Shown: positions 52,752 through 62,837 of the stretch, piece by piece | Layout: each line of letters begins with the position of its first letter | How positions within the stretch are numbered: position 1 is the first letter of the stretch | Source of the DNA: Sphingomonas sp. | GTDB taxonomy: Bacteria; Pseudomonadota; Alphaproteobacteria; Sphingomonadales; Sphingomonadaceae | Direction: 5' to 3' | Assembly (NCBI RefSeq): GCF_017304615.1 | Contig: NZ_JAFKLZ010000004.1 | Span: 212,701-276,700, forward strand | DNA: 64,000 nucleotides | The notes under the pieces: model-generated | The model's input: only the letters and a program-made list of their open reading frames with translations | What the model was told of the DNA's origin: nothing | Databases searched by the model: none | Made by a program: the position numbers and the translations under genes

Positions 52752-53848
52752 TAACGGCCCCACACGAAGCGTGACGACAGCGCGAAATTCCACACCGCGC
52801 TGACCAGAATCCCCGCCAGCGCAGAGACGATCCACGTGTCCGATCGCGCGTCGTAGAGAAACGCCGCCACGCCGACATTGGCGATCGCCCCGACCGAACA
52901 CACCGCACAAAATGACACCCAGCCGTCGAACAGCGCCCTCGCCCCCTTCAACCGGCCATCACGATAGGTCAGCGCGTTGTTGACGAAGAAGTTGAACGTC
53001 ATCGCCGCCGCCGTCGCCGCGATGGTCGACTTGATGAAACCGACGCCAAGCTCGCGGAAAAGGATGCCGAGCACGAGGAAATGGACCAGCGCCCCGATCG
53101 CCCCGATCGCGGAGAACATCGCAAACCGCACCGGAATGAAGCGCCCCATCACCCGGTCATAGAGCGCGATCAGGAATTCCATCGCGACGACATGGTCGAG
53201 CTTCGACTCGCCCTCCGTCCGCACGCGGAACGTGTAGGGCAGCTCCTTGAACTTGAGCGGCCGCGGCGCGGTCGTCATGATGTCGAGCAGGATCTTGAAC
53301 CCGATCGCCGACAAGTGCGGCGTAATCTCCCGCACCATCGCGGTGCGCGCCATGAAGAACCCGCTCATCGGATCGCCGAGGTCGGCTTTGAGCACGCGGC
53401 GCGACAGCTTGGTCGCAAAGGCCGATTTGGCGACGCGGTCCTTGTCCCATTCGCCGGTGCCGCCGCCTTCGACGAAGCGTGAGCCGACCACCAGATCGAG
53501 CGCCGGGTCGGCCTGAAGCTCGCGGACCATTGCGGGCAGGATCGTCTCGTCATGCTGCAGGTCGCCGTCGATCACTGCCACCAACGGCGCGGCGGTCGCG
53601 CACATCCCCTCGATCGTCGCCGACGACAGCCCGCGCCGCCCGATCCGCTGGATCACCCGGACCCGCCGGTCGCGCATCCCGAGGTCGCGCGCCGCGTCGG
53701 CGGTACCGTCGGGGCTGTCGTCATCGACGAAGATCGCTTCCCACGACAATCCGGCCAGCGCCGCGTCGAGCTTTTCGGCCAGCAGCGGCACGTTCTTTCG
53801 CTCGTTGAACGTGGGGATGACGACCGCGAGGTCGAGGGTTTCTGTCAT
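52748..53848 (-). CDS. GT2 glycosyltransferase fused to GtrA domain
   Basis: 366 residues from the ATG at 53848. Residues 1-230 form a GT-A domain with [19 protein letters not shown] and [13 protein letters not shown]; a [11 protein letters not shown] segment and a [12 protein letters not shown] segment follow. The C-terminal third is a four-helix GtrA membrane domain ([23 protein letters not shown]). This is the dolichol-phosphate mannose synthase-like form that makes and flips a polyprenyl-P-sugar. The ATG overlaps the leuB stop by four bases. Confidence 0.9.
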   Translation of the reverse strand: MTETLDLAVVIPTFNERKNVPLLAEKLDAALAGLSWEAIFVDDDSPDGTADAARDLGMRDRRVRVIQRIGRRGLSSATIEGMCATAAPLVAVIDGDLQHDETILPAMVRELQADPALDLVVGSRFVEGGGTGEWDKDRVAKSAFATKLSRRVLKADLGDPMSGFFMARTAMVREITPHLSAIGFKILLDIMTTAPRPLKFKELPYTFRVRTEGESKLDHVVAMEFLIALYDRVMGRFIPVRFAMFSAIGAIGALVHFLVLGILFRELGVGFIKSTIAATAAAMTFNFFVNNALTYRDGRLKGARALFDGWVSFCAVCSVGAIANVGVAAFLYDARSDTWIVSALAGILVSAVWNFALSSRFVWGRY

Positions 53849-54894
53849 AGGTGCGCGAGGATCGCGTCGCCCATCGCATTTGTCGATAGGGTTCCGCCCA
53901 GATCGGGCGTCCGCGCACCGCCGGCAATCGCCTTCGCCACCGAGCCTTCGATCCGCGCCGCCGCCTCTGCCAGGCCGAGCGAGTGGCGCAGCATCATTGC
54001 CGCCGACAGGATCGCCGCGCACGGATTGGCCTTCCCCTGCCCGGCAATGTCGGGCGCAGAGCCATGGATCGGCTCGTACAGGCCGAGCGTATCGCGCCAA
54101 CTCGACAGCGTGGCAGACGGCAGCATCCCGATCGATCCCACGCACATGCTCGCTTCGTCGGACAATATGTCGCCGAACATGTTGCCGGTCAGGATCACGT
54201 CGAACTGGCCGGGATCGCGCACCATCTGCATCGCGGCATTGTCGACGTACATATGGGTCAGGGCGACGTCGTCATATTCCACCGCGACCTCCTCGACGAT
54301 GTCGCGCCACAATTGCGACGTTTCGAGCACGTTGGCCTTGTCGATCGAGCAAAGCTTGCGCTTGCGGCGGCGGGCGATGCCGAAGGCGACGTGCGCGATG
54401 CGCGCCACTTCGGTCTCGTCATACTTCATCAGGTCGAAGCCCTCACGCATTCCCTCTTCGGTCGTGCGGTTGCCCTTCTCGCCGAAATAGATGTCGCCGT
54501 TGGATTCGCGGACGATGATCATGTCGATACGCTTGGCGATTTCGGGCTTGAGCGGCGAGGCGTCCTCCAGCCCCGGCGTCAGCGTCGCCGGGCGCAGATT
54601 GGCAAACAATCCGAGTTCGCGGCGCAGGCCCAGGATCGCGGCTTCCGGGCGCAGGCGGCGTTCGAGCGCGTCGAACTGCGGATCGCCGACCGCGCCGAAC
54701 AGGATCGCATCGGCGCGCTTGGCGAGCGCGAGCGTCTCGGGCGGGAGCGGCTGGCCCTGCGCTAGATAGGCCGCTCCACCGACGGGCGCTTCCTCGAAGG
54801 TAAGATCGAGCGCCAGAGCATCGAGCACGCGCCGCGCCTCCGCCACGACTTCCGGTCCGATCCCGTCTCCGGGCAGCAACGCGATCAACGGCAA
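53845..54894 (-). CDS. leuB: 3-isopropylmalate dehydrogenase
   Basis: 349 residues from a TTG at 54894, preceded by AGGGGA at six bases; this start gives the canonical N-terminus [19 protein letters not shown]. Signature segments are [44 protein letters not shown] and [14 protein letters not shown]. The enzyme oxidises 3-isopropylmalate in leucine synthesis. Other leu genes are not in the window. Confidence 0.95.
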   Translation of the reverse strand: MPLIALLPGDGIGPEVVAEARRVLDALALDLTFEEAPVGGAAYLAQGQPLPPETLALAKRADAILFGAVGDPQFDALERRLRPEAAILGLRRELGLFANLRPATLTPGLEDASPLKPEIAKRIDMIIVRESNGDIYFGEKGNRTTEEGMREGFDLMKYDETEVARIAHVAFGIARRRKRKLCSIDKANVLETSQLWRDIVEEVAVEYDDVALTHMYVDNAAMQMVRDPGQFDVILTGNMFGDILSDEASMCVGSIGMLPSATLSSWRDTLGLYEPIHGSAPDIAGQGKANPCAAILSAAMMLRHSLGLAEAAARIEGSVAKAIAGGARTPDLGGTLSTNAMGDAILAHL

Positions 54895-54937
54895 ACGACT
54901 TCCCCTTTCGCCGCCGCCTTTGCCGAGCCTTGGCGCG

Positions 54938-55549
54938 TCACGCAACCGCGCGCTTGAGCCGGTCGACCAGCCGCGCACGCGCCGCCAGCGCCTCCGCCCG
55001 CCGATCGGTCAGTAAATGCGCTTCGATCTCGCCGCCGGTCAACGCAAGGCCGGCGAGGATATCGGGCCAGCCGCTATCGCCCAAAATCGCCGGCGGTTCG
55101 TCCAATCCGTACCCCAGTTCAGCGAGCAGCAAATCTTCGTACCGCACCAGCGCCACCGCCCAGCCGCGCGCCGCAGGGGCAGCCTCGATCGCGCCGATCA
55201 TCCCGTCGAGTGCGGCATAGAGGCGCGGATAGGGCTGGCTCTCGGGCAATGCGACCGCAGTCAGCGCTGTTACCCATTCGAGCGCGGCGGCGGCGAGCGG
55301 CTCGGTGTAGAGCGGCGCGCGGCTGTGGACGAGCTCGACGGTCAGCCCCGCGAGCTGCTCCTCGGTTCGCGCGCGCCATTCGCCCGTCACGAGATTGGCG
55401 GGCTGGAGGACGGGCCGGATCGTCCGCGACCGCCCGCCGCGGACGTACCCCGCGATCATCCCAGCTTCGTGCGTCAACGCCCGCACGATCGCGCCGTGCT
55501 CGCCATGTTGGCGAACGCCGAGGATCAGGGCTTGCGCGCGCAGGTGCAT
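54938..55549 (-). CDS. recO: DNA repair protein RecO
   Basis: 203 residues, shorter than E. coli RecO (242). The N-terminal OB fold is seen in [35 protein letters not shown] followed by [14 protein letters not shown]; the helical domain has [19 protein letters not shown]. The zinc-binding loop of some RecO proteins is absent. RecO loads RecA with RecR in gap repair. It is downstream of the acetyltransferase gene by nine bases. Confidence 0.9.
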   Translation of the reverse strand: MHLRAQALILGVRQHGEHGAIVRALTHEAGMIAGYVRGGRSRTIRPVLQPANLVTGEWRARTEEQLAGLTVELVHSRAPLYTEPLAAAALEWVTALTAVALPESQPYPRLYAALDGMIGAIEAAPAARGWAVALVRYEDLLLAELGYGLDEPPAILGDSGWPDILAGLALTGGEIEAHLLTDRRAEALAARARLVDRLKRAVA

Positions 55550-55558
55550 CGCGCCGGT

Positions 55559-56476
55559 CTACGCGCGGCGGACCCTCTTGGCCATGTCGTGCAGCCCGAG
55601 GCGCTGTACCGCCGACTTTGCGAGCGCCGTCGCGCCGTCGAACCCGCCGAGCGCGGCGATCACCGCCCGGTTGGCGATCGTGAGACGCAGCAGCAGCAGG
55701 TCGCAACACTCCACTCCGCCGGTCGCGAACTGCCGTTTGTGCTGGCCGTCGCCCTCGGTGAAATCGAACCGCGCCACAGCCGGTTCCTCGAACAGGTCGC
55801 GCAACGCCTCGACCTGCAGCACCGCGCCGACCGACAGATCGTTGAACTTAGGATCATGCCCGACGAACGCGTAGATCGCGGTGCCGCCATGGATCGGGCA
55901 ATAGAGGTAGGCCGCCGGCTCCTTCCCGACGAACAGCAACCAGGCGCGGACATCGCCGTCCGCCGCCATCGCATACATGGCTCGGACGAAATCGGGCGTG
56001 TCGGGCAATCCCGCACCCATCAGTTTTTCCTGATAGGTGCCAAGCGCTAGCCGCCGCGCGATGACGTGGAAATCCGCGAGCTGGTCGTGTGTCGCATAGC
56101 GTCGCACGTCGATCTGGCCACCGGACGCTTGCGCGACTTTCTTGCCCTTCCGCTTGATCGCCGAGCGCATATTGGCGGAGAGCTGCGCCAGATAGGCGTC
56201 GAACCCGATCGTCAGGTCGGCATAGCGGCGCGTGTAGCGCTGGCGCACGAACGCGATCATCCCGCCCCCCGCCGAGACCAACGTGTCGCGATGCATTTCG
56301 GGGAGCGACGTCACCAGATAACCGTCCGCCGCCGCATCGAGCGCCGGAAGCGCGGGTAACCGCCCTTCGATCGCCGCGTCGAGATCGAGCGGCACGCGCA
56401 CCAGGGTCCGGCGAATCGACGCCAGCGTCCGCGCCCCGACCTGAAATTTCAGCGGCAACGGACGCGCCGTCGTCAC
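55559..56476 (-). CDS. FemAB/GNAT-like acyltransferase
   Basis: 305 residues from a GTG (56476) that overlaps the deacetylase stop (GTGA). A GNAT-like region is present: ANMRSAIKRKGKKVAQ, RRLALGTYQEKLMGAG, AWLLFVGKEPAAYLYCPIHGGTAIYAFVGHDPKFNDLSVGAVLQVEALRDLFE. This resembles the BioF2-like/CelD family that acylates cell-envelope polysaccharides or peptides. It sits with a polysaccharide deacetylase, supporting an envelope sugar role. Confidence 0.78.
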   Translation of the reverse strand: MTTARPLPLKFQVGARTLASIRRTLVRVPLDLDAAIEGRLPALPALDAAADGYLVTSLPEMHRDTLVSAGGGMIAFVRQRYTRRYADLTIGFDAYLAQLSANMRSAIKRKGKKVAQASGGQIDVRRYATHDQLADFHVIARRLALGTYQEKLMGAGLPDTPDFVRAMYAMAADGDVRAWLLFVGKEPAAYLYCPIHGGTAIYAFVGHDPKFNDLSVGAVLQVEALRDLFEEPAVARFDFTEGDGQHKRQFATGGVECCDLLLLRLTIANRAVIAALGGFDGATALAKSAVQRLGLHDMAKRVRRA

Positions 56477-57423
56477 GCCGCGCGTTCCTCGACCAGGTTG
56501 GACCAGAGCTGTTCCGCCTGACGCCAGCGCGTGCGCAGCAGGTTGGGGCCGAGCGGCGCCGCGGCGCTTTCCCACGCGAACCTGGGACGGTCGCGAAACT
56601 GGGCGGTCGGCAATGTGTCGCGCGCGTCCGCGAGCATCCGGCACAGGCCTTCGAACCGGCCGACATGCACGCCGTTCGCCCGCGTGCCTGCGCGATTGGC
56701 GAGTTCGAAACTGTGCCCGACGATCGTCACCGCCTGATGCCCGGCGTCGACGGCATGGTCGAGCGCGGCGCGCATCTCGCCCTGCGACAATGCGCAGATC
56801 TGGAAATGGCGGAGCGATCCCGGCGCGTCCTCGATCACCGTCACCGGTACTTCGACCACGCCCCTGTGCTCTACCGGCGCGATCTGGCGGCGGGGCAAGC
56901 CGATCTCGCTCGGCCAGGGCGCGTCGGCGCCGTTATGGCTGCTGTCATAGACGAAGCCGAGCTCCGCGAGTGCGGTCAAAGTATCGTCATTGGCGGCGTA
57001 GCTTCCGGCACGAAACGCAACCGGATCGGGCGCCCCGCAGGCCTTCAGCAAGTCCCGCGCGCCGGCAATCAACGCGCGCTGTTCGTCGAGATTATAGTCG
57101 ATCAGTTCGAATCGCGCAGACCGCGTCACGTCGTCCACACGCGCGCCGGCCCAATTGGGGTGCAGGTGCAACTGCAGCTCCTGCCCCGCATCCACGATAG
57201 CCTCGACCACCGGACGGATGGCGTCGAGCCCGAACACCATGGTCGGCATCGGATCGACGAAGAACGTCGCCTTGAGGCTATGTTTCGCCAGCGTCGCGAG
57301 CTGATAGGCGACGCCAACCCCGGCGGGCTCGATCGAACGCGCGATCTGGGTTGCAAGGTCACAACCGGCCGCGTGGTGGTGCCACATCAGCTCGGTATCG
57401 ATGGTGAGAAAAACGGCTGTCAC
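56473..57423 (-). CDS. Polysaccharide deacetylase-like protein
   Basis: 316 residues from a GTG. The NodB-like barrel includes VFLTIDTELMWHHH (Asp/Glu motif), SLKATFFVDPMPT, LQLHLHPNWAGA (HxxxH metal region) and FRAGSYAANDDTL. This resembles the WalW subfamily. Probably a metal-dependent de-N-acetylase acting on an envelope polysaccharide. The next gene downstream, overlapping by four bases, is a FemAB-like acyltransferase. Confidence 0.85.
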   Translation of the reverse strand: MTAVFLTIDTELMWHHHAAGCDLATQIARSIEPAGVGVAYQLATLAKHSLKATFFVDPMPTMVFGLDAIRPVVEAIVDAGQELQLHLHPNWAGARVDDVTRSARFELIDYNLDEQRALIAGARDLLKACGAPDPVAFRAGSYAANDDTLTALAELGFVYDSSHNGADAPWPSEIGLPRRQIAPVEHRGVVEVPVTVIEDAPGSLRHFQICALSQGEMRAALDHAVDAGHQAVTIVGHSFELANRAGTRANGVHVGRFEGLCRMLADARDTLPTAQFRDRPRFAWESAAAPLGPNLLRTRWRQAEQLWSNLVEERAA

Positions 57424-57576
57424 AAGGCCGCGATAACCCGCGGGGGTGAAGATTTTGCCAACCCGCCGGGCCAGCCGGAAACCCAGATCGCCGGTCGACG
57501 GAATTATCGACCCTAACGCACGCGAAATGGACTTTCACGACCGCATCTACGCGGCGGGCGGGCGCTGACCTTGCCG

Positions 57577-59502
57577 CTACCGCGAATGGTAGAAGTCGTA
57601 CACCTGCTGCGCCACCGCCGCGCTGACCCCGGGCGCCTTTTGCAGATCTTCCAGGCTCGCGCCGCGCACCGACCGCGCGGTACCGAAATGCATCAGCAGC
57701 GCCTTCTTCCGCGCCGGGCCGATCCCCGGCACCTCATCGAGCGGACTGGCGCCGATCGCCTTGGCACGCTTGTCGCGGTGTGCGCCGATCGCGAAACGGT
57801 GGACTTCGTCGCGTAGCCGCTGGAGGTAGAACAAAACCGGCGCGTTCGTCGGCAGCGTGAAATCGCGCCCGTCCATCAGGTGGAACACTTCGCGCCCCTC
57901 GCGCCCATGCCCCGGCCCCTTGGCGACGCCGACCAGCACGACGTCCTCGATCCCCATATCCTCGAGCACGCCCTTCGCGGCGTTCAGCTGCCCACGCCCG
58001 CCGTCGATCAGTACCAGGTCCGGCCAATCGCCCGCATCGCGGTCCGGATCCTCGGCCAACGCACGCGCGAAGCGGCGCTGAAACACTTCGCGCATCATGC
58101 CGAAATCGTCGCCCGGGACGGTTTCCTTGTTCTTGATGTTGAACTTGCGATACTGGCCCTTGCGGAACCCCTCGGGCCCCGCGACGACCATCGCGCCGAG
58201 CGCGTTGGTGCCCTGGATATGGCTGTTGTCGTACACCTCGATGCGATCGGGCGGCTCGGGCAAGTCGAACAGGTCGGCGACCTCGCGCAGCAACTTCGCC
58301 TGCGTCGTGCTCTCGGCCAGCCGCCGGTCGAGCGCCTCGACGGCGTTGCGCTTGGCTTGCTCCATCAGCCGCCGCCGGTCGCCCCGCTGCGGCACCGACA
58401 GCGCGACCTTATAGCCGTTGCGCTCGGCGAGCGCCTCGCTCAACAGCGCGACTTCCTCCAGCTCGCGGTCGAGCAGAATTGTTCGCGCGGGCGGCACCTC
58501 CTCGTAGAATTGCGTCAGGAACTGCGTCAGCACCTCATCTTCGGGCACGTCGGCGGTGTGCGCAGGGAAGAAGCTGCGATGGCCCCAATTCTGGCCGCCG
58601 CGGATGAAGAAGGCCTGGATGCCCATCGTGCCATCCTTGCTCGCCAGCGCGAACACGTCGGCGTCGCCCACCCCTTCCGCGTTGATCGCTTGGGTGCCCT
58701 GGATGAAGGTCAGCGCCTTTAACCGGTCGCGCAGCACCGCCGCCAGCTCGAAATCCATATTTTCGGCGGCGGCCTGCATCTGCGCGCCGAGCTTGGTCTG
58801 CACCTTGGTCGATTTGCCCGCGAGGAAGTCCTTCGCGTCGCCCACGAGTTCGGCGTAATCCGCCTGGCTGATGCGCCCCACGCACGGCGCGGAACACCGC
58901 TTGATCTGGTAGAGCAAACACGGCCGGTCGCGCGTTTTGAAGAAGCCGTCGGTGCAACTCCGCAGCAGGAACAGCTTCTGCAGCGCGTTGAGCGTGTTGT
59001 TGACGCTGCCCGCGCTCGCGAACGGCCCGTAATAATTGCCTTTCGCCCGCCGCGCACCGCGATGCTTCTGCACACGCGGGAAATCGTGATCGGCGCGCAG
59101 CAGGATGAACGGGAAGCTTTTGTCGTCGCGCAGCAGCACATTATAGGCGGGACGGAACCGCTTGATCAGCTGCGCCTCGAGCAGCAGCGCCTCGGCCTCG
59201 TTATTGGTCGTGACGATCGTCATCGACCGGGTCTGCGCGACCATCCGCTGCAGCCGCTTAGGCAGCCGATCGACCTGCGTGTAGTTGGTCACGCGGTTCT
59301 TGAGAGCGCGCGCCTTACCGACATACAGCACGTCGCCACGCGCATCCTGCATGCGATAGACGCCGGGCCTCGCGGGTAGGGTCTTCAGGACATTGCGGAT
59401 CGCGGCGACACCGGCCGCGAGGTCTAGAGCGCTGCCCTCACCGCGAACGGCGTAGGTTGCCTTCTCTTCATCGAACCTGTTGGGGGAATTCGGGTCGGAC
59501 AT
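57577..59502 (-). CDS. uvrC: Excinuclease ABC subunit C
   Basis: 641 residues from the ATG at 59502. The GIY-YIG nuclease is GVYRMQDARGDVLYVGKARALKNRV; a central UVR-like segment near residues 214-260 (DFLAGKSTKVQTKLGAQM), the RNase H-like half (EVYDNSHIQGTNALGAMVV and LVLIDGGRGQLNAA) and a C-terminal helix-hairpin-helix (LDEVPGIGPARKKALLMHFG) are all present. UvrC makes both incisions in nucleotide excision repair. Confidence 0.96.
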   Translation of the reverse strand: MSDPNSPNRFDEEKATYAVRGEGSALDLAAGVAAIRNVLKTLPARPGVYRMQDARGDVLYVGKARALKNRVTNYTQVDRLPKRLQRMVAQTRSMTIVTTNNEAEALLLEAQLIKRFRPAYNVLLRDDKSFPFILLRADHDFPRVQKHRGARRAKGNYYGPFASAGSVNNTLNALQKLFLLRSCTDGFFKTRDRPCLLYQIKRCSAPCVGRISQADYAELVGDAKDFLAGKSTKVQTKLGAQMQAAAENMDFELAAVLRDRLKALTFIQGTQAINAEGVGDADVFALASKDGTMGIQAFFIRGGQNWGHRSFFPAHTADVPEDEVLTQFLTQFYEEVPPARTILLDRELEEVALLSEALAERNGYKVALSVPQRGDRRRLMEQAKRNAVEALDRRLAESTTQAKLLREVADLFDLPEPPDRIEVYDNSHIQGTNALGAMVVAGPEGFRKGQYRKFNIKNKETVPGDDFGMMREVFQRRFARALAEDPDRDAGDWPDLVLIDGGRGQLNAAKGVLEDMGIEDVVLVGVAKGPGHGREGREVFHLMDGRDFTLPTNAPVLFYLQRLRDEVHRFAIGAHRDKRAKAIGASPLDEVPGIGPARKKALLMHFGTARSVRGASLEDLQKAPGVSAAVAQQVYDFYHSR

Positions 59503-59541
59503 GCCCGGCGAATCTAGGGATTCGCCAGGCGTCCGGCTAGG

Positions 59542-59877
59542 TCACTTGATCGCGGCCAAATCGGTCGCAATCTTGGCCGTCAACGTGTCCGGCAGCTTGT
59601 CCGGCGCGTACGGCTTGATCTGGTTGATGCTCATGCTCTTGAACTGGTCGTATGACGGGTTCGCGGTGATGTCGCCGCCCAGATCGGCCGTCAGCACCGC
59701 CTTCGCAGCCGGATCAGCGACCAACAATTCGATCGGTGTGTCGAGCGAGAATTTAGCGGCCGCGACGGCCGGCCCGGCCGGCGCTGGCACCGCGACAGGA
59801 GCGGGCGTGGGAGCAGCAGCGGTTTGGGCGACCGCCGGAGTGGCTGCGAACAGGGCAACGGCAAGCAGATACTTCAT
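59542..59877 (-). CDS. Secreted hypothetical protein
   Basis: 111 residues from the ATG at 59877. A signal peptide MKYLLAVALFAATPAVAQ is followed by an Ala/Pro-rich linker and a small domain (SLDTPIELLVADPAAKAVLTADLGGDI and YDQFKSMSINQIKPYAPDKL). Similar short periplasmic proteins are common in sphingomonads; function unknown. The rest of the gene seems ordinary in codon use. Confidence 0.75.
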   Translation of the reverse strand: MKYLLAVALFAATPAVAQTAAAPTPAPVAVPAPAGPAVAAAKFSLDTPIELLVADPAAKAVLTADLGGDITANPSYDQFKSMSINQIKPYAPDKLPDTLTAKIATDLAAIK

Positions 59878-59944
59878 TCGGGGCATCCTCTCAAAGGGAA
59901 TGCCTTGCTAGGCCGGACTCGCGTCACGACGCAAGCGGCCTCGA

Positions 59945-60265
59945 TCAGGTGCGATGCTCGTCCCAGCGATCGAATTCGAAGGCGATCGATCCCTCGACCA
60001 GCCGTTCCCAGATGTCGCCTATCACGTCCGCCGGAATTCCAGCGCGTTCGGCGGCGGCGCGAGCGTTGGCGATTACCTGCGCCTTGCGATCCCCATCGCG
60101 TACCGCGCCACGATCGGCCTTGATCCGCGCGGCGGCGGTCATGAAGCGGAAGCGGATCGCGAGCATTTCGACGATCTGCAGGTCGAGCGCATCGATCCCG
60201 GCGCGCACCTCGGCCATCGATTGACAGTCCTCGGGCGCGATCATGTCGCGCGGGGCGTCCGTCAT
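59945..60265 (-). CDS. Chorismate mutase (AroQ type)
   Basis: 106 residues from the ATG at 60265, which overlaps the upstream stop (ATGA). The helical AroQ/PchB domain is MAEVRAGIDALDLQIVEMLAIRFRFMTAAARIKADRGAVRDGDRKAQVIANARAAAERAG, with the RxxxR and K-centred motifs. It converts chorismate to prephenate for Phe/Tyr synthesis, or may be an isochorismate-pyruvate lyase-like form. Confidence 0.88.
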   Translation of the reverse strand: MTDAPRDMIAPEDCQSMAEVRAGIDALDLQIVEMLAIRFRFMTAAARIKADRGAVRDGDRKAQVIANARAAAERAGIPADVIGDIWERLVEGSIAFEFDRWDEHRT

Positions 60266-60717
60266 GCCGGCAACGGACTGAGCGGGTGCGGCCAGTCCAG
60301 CACCGGCTGGTCGCTCATCGGATCGGTGATCATAACGTTTTCGGCGGTGCGGATTTTCCACGCGCCATCGCGCTCGGTCGCTACGAACAGCATCAGCGTG
60401 TTAAGCGCGCGCGGTCCGTGCGGCATCGACGGGCCGATCGCCATGCGGCTGAGCATGTGGACGACCACCACGCCGGGGGCGATTTCCTCGACATGCGCCG
60501 CCTCATTGGCGACGGTCGTGTCGCGATAGACGCCCTCGTGGATGAAGCGATGGCCCTCATAGACCGCGTCGCGCCCCAGCCACAGCATACCGTAGCGGTT
60601 CACGAAGCTGGCATCGTCATGAAAGATCGCCGCGAAGGCGGTCATGTCATGCGCGTTCCAGCTGTCCTCCAACGCCTGCGCCAACTGCTGGGCAACGACG
60701 GCGGGCGTGTCGGTCAT
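60262..60717 (-). CDS. NTF2-like (SgcJ/EcaC family) protein
   Basis: 151 residues with the NTF2-like cone: LEDSWNAHDMTAFAAIFHDDASFVNRYGMLWLGRDAVYEGHRFIHE, then APGVVVVHMLSRMAI and RTAENVMITDP. The family covers isomerases, polyketide cyclases and binding proteins; no function can be assigned. It follows the atpF gene by nine bases and overlaps the chorismate mutase, so it may be co-transcribed with the ATP synthase operon. Confidence 0.85.
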   Translation of the reverse strand: MTDTPAVVAQQLAQALEDSWNAHDMTAFAAIFHDDASFVNRYGMLWLGRDAVYEGHRFIHEGVYRDTTVANEAAHVEEIAPGVVVVHMLSRMAIGPSMPHGPRALNTLMLFVATERDGAWKIRTAENVMITDPMSDQPVLDWPHPLSPLPA

Positions 60718-60726
60718 GCGAAAATC

Positions 60727-61275
60727 CTAGTTCAGCCGGCCCAGCCCGGCGATCGCCTTGTCGACCAGCGGCTTGTCGGCGGTCGCGCCGTGCGTGTCGG
60801 CGATGATCGCGGCAGCGGCCTTGGTCGCCGCATCGGCGGCCTTGGCGCGAACCTCGGCGACCGCAGCGCGTTCTGCGGCGGCGATCTTGTCCTCAGCCAT
60901 CTGGCCGCGGCGCGCGACCAGATCGGCGGCGTCGGTCTTTGCCTTGGCCAACAGCGCCTTGGCCTCGGCCTCGGCGTGCTCGACGATCGCCTTGGCATCG
61001 CTTGCGCTCGACGCGTCACGCTTCTTGGCGTCCGCCAGCAGCGCCTCGGCTTCGGCGCGCAGCGCGGCGGCCTCGTCAAGTTGCTGCCGGATCGTTGCGA
61101 TCTTGCCGTCTAGGATACGGCTGATCATCGCCGGCACCTTCGCCAACACCATGATACCGACGACCACCAGCATCGCCAGGGCGACCCAGGCCGGGGCCGT
61201 CAGACCCAACGCAGACGGTTCGTGATGCAGTTCGGCCGTACCCGTCGCCGCGGTGAGCGTATTACCCTCAGACAT
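60727..61275 (-). CDS. atpF: ATP synthase F0 subunit b
   Basis: 182 residues with one N-terminal membrane helix (PAWVALAMLVVVGIMVLAKVPAMI) and a long Ala/Glu/Lys-rich helical stalk. It overlaps the b' gene by eight bases. With b' it forms the peripheral stalk of the F-type ATP synthase. The presence of two b-type genes is usual in alphaproteobacteria. Confidence 0.93.
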   Translation of the reverse strand: MSEGNTLTAATGTAELHHEPSALGLTAPAWVALAMLVVVGIMVLAKVPAMISRILDGKIATIRQQLDEAAALRAEAEALLADAKKRDASSASDAKAIVEHAEAEAKALLAKAKTDAADLVARRGQMAEDKIAAAERAAVAEVRAKAADAATKAAAAIIADTHGATADKPLVDKAIAGLGRLN

Positions 61276-61762
61276 TGGTCAATTCTGCCTTCACGCGTGC
61301 CGCCACCGTCGCGCGGTCGGGCTTGGCGCCCGACAGCTTACCGACGATCGCCTCGACCGCGTCGACGGTCGTGCTTTCGATGTCGGCCAGGGCCTTTGCC
61401 TTGGCCTTGCCGATCCGCGCGGTCGCGTCGGCCAGCGCCTTTTCCTGGTCGTCGTTGCCCGCCTTGACCGACTTTTCGGTCGCCGCCGCAGCTTTCGCCT
61501 TCGCGTCGGTGACCAGCTTCAGGGCCGAGCCCCGCGCCGTGTCGAGGCTGGCATTATAGCCCTCCTCAGACGCGAGCGCGGTGTCACGCGCTGCCTGCGC
61601 CGCCGCCAGGTCGGCCGCTATACGAGCGTTACGATCATCGATCGTCCGCTCGATCTTCGGCACCATCGCCCGGCCGATCCCGAAATAGACGGCCGCAAAC
61701 ACGATCGCGAGCCAGAACAGCTGCGAGGCGTAGATGGACGCTGCTTGGGATATCTGAGGCAT
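61268..61762 (-). CDS. atpF': ATP synthase F0 subunit b'
   Basis: 164 residues. The N-terminus QAASIYASQLFWLAIVFAAVYFGIGRAMVPKIERTIDDRNARI has the membrane helix and the b' pattern; the remainder is a coiled coil. It lies between atpE (23 bases upstream) and atpF. Confidence 0.93.
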   Translation of the reverse strand: MPQISQAASIYASQLFWLAIVFAAVYFGIGRAMVPKIERTIDDRNARIAADLAAAQAARDTALASEEGYNASLDTARGSALKLVTDAKAKAAAATEKSVKAGNDDQEKALADATARIGKAKAKALADIESTTVDAVEAIVGKLSGAKPDRATVAARVKAELTNV

Positions 61763-61785
61763 CGGAAGCGCTCGTTTCTAGTGGC

Positions 61786-62016
61786 TTACTTGACGACGAA
61801 CAGGATAAGGATCGCGACGACGAACGCGATCAGGCCCAGAAGTTCGGCGGCGGCGAAGCCGATGAACAGGCGACCCTGCTGACCGTCGGCGGCCGACGGG
61901 TTACGCAGCGCGCCTTCGAGGAACGAGCCGAACACGTTGCCGACGCCGATGGCCGACATGCCGATGCCGATCGCGGCAAGACCGGCGCCCAGATACATTG
62001 CAGAAGTATGATCCAT
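61786..62016 (-). CDS. atpE: ATP synthase F0 subunit c
   Basis: 76 residues, two membrane helices joined by the polar loop ALRNPSAADGQ. The proton-carrying carboxylate is Glu58 in GFAAAELLGLIAFV. The ring motif GIGMSAIGVGNVFG is in helix 1. H+-coupled rather than Na+-coupled is expected from the lack of the extra Na+-ligand pattern. Confidence 0.96.
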   Translation of the reverse strand: MDHTSAMYLGAGLAAIGIGMSAIGVGNVFGSFLEGALRNPSAADGQQGRLFIGFAAAELLGLIAFVVAILILFVVK

Positions 62017-62054
62017 TGTAAGCTCCTTGGGAATTCAAAGCGTTGATTGATGAC

Positions 62055-62837
62055 TTAGTGCAGATGCACCGCGTCGTGGAGGTAAAGCGACGTCAGCAGC
62101 GCAAACACATAGGCCTGGATCGCGCAGACCAGCAGCTCGAGCGCGCTGACGCCAATGATCATCGCGAAGCTGCCCAGCCACACGACGAAACCGATCGGGC
62201 TGCCGTTGAAACCAGCGTTGAGACCCTGCACCGCGAAGCTGCCGAACACTTCGAGCAGGATGTGCCCCGCGGTCATCGCGACGAACAGTCGCAGGCCCAG
62301 CGAGAACGGGCGGACCAGGAACGAGATCAGCTCGACCGGCACGATCACCGGCAACAGCACCATCGGCGCGCCGTGCGGCACGAACAGCGAGAAGAATTTC
62401 AGGCCGTGCTTGAAGAGCCCGACGAGCAACACGATCCCGAACGAGAAGAACGCGAGCACCGCGGTGACGGTGATGTGGCTGGTCACGGCGAACGTGTGCA
62501 GCCCGGGCACGATCGCCAGCGGCAGGATGCCGACCAAGTTCGCGAACAGGATGAAGAAGAACAGCGAGAAGATGTAGGGCGCGAACTTCTTGCCGCCCTT
62601 GCCGATGTTCACGTTGACCATTGAGTCGATGAACGACACCGCACCTTCCGCTGCGACCTGCCAGCGGCCGGGGATCAACTGACGCTTCAGTCCGCCCACC
62701 ATGAACGCGGCCAGCAGCACGAACACGACGACCATGAACAGCGCCGAATTGGTGAACGAGAGGTCATAGCCGCCGAGCTTGAACTCGATCAGCTTGCCGA
62801 CCTCGAACTGTTCCATCGGATTGATGTCGCCGGCCAT
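62055..62837 (-). CDS. atpB: ATP synthase F0 subunit a
   Basis: 260 residues, five to six membrane helices. The essential Arg is in SLGLRLFVAMTAGHILLE, and the C-terminal helix has LVCAIQAYVFALLTSLYLHDAVHLH. The ATG shares one base with the atpI stop (TAATG). It provides the two proton half-channels. Confidence 0.96.
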   Translation of the reverse strand: MAGDINPMEQFEVGKLIEFKLGGYDLSFTNSALFMVVVFVLLAAFMVGGLKRQLIPGRWQVAAEGAVSFIDSMVNVNIGKGGKKFAPYIFSLFFFILFANLVGILPLAIVPGLHTFAVTSHITVTAVLAFFSFGIVLLVGLFKHGLKFFSLFVPHGAPMVLLPVIVPVELISFLVRPFSLGLRLFVAMTAGHILLEVFGSFAVQGLNAGFNGSPIGFVVWLGSFAMIIGVSALELLVCAIQAYVFALLTSLYLHDAVHLH

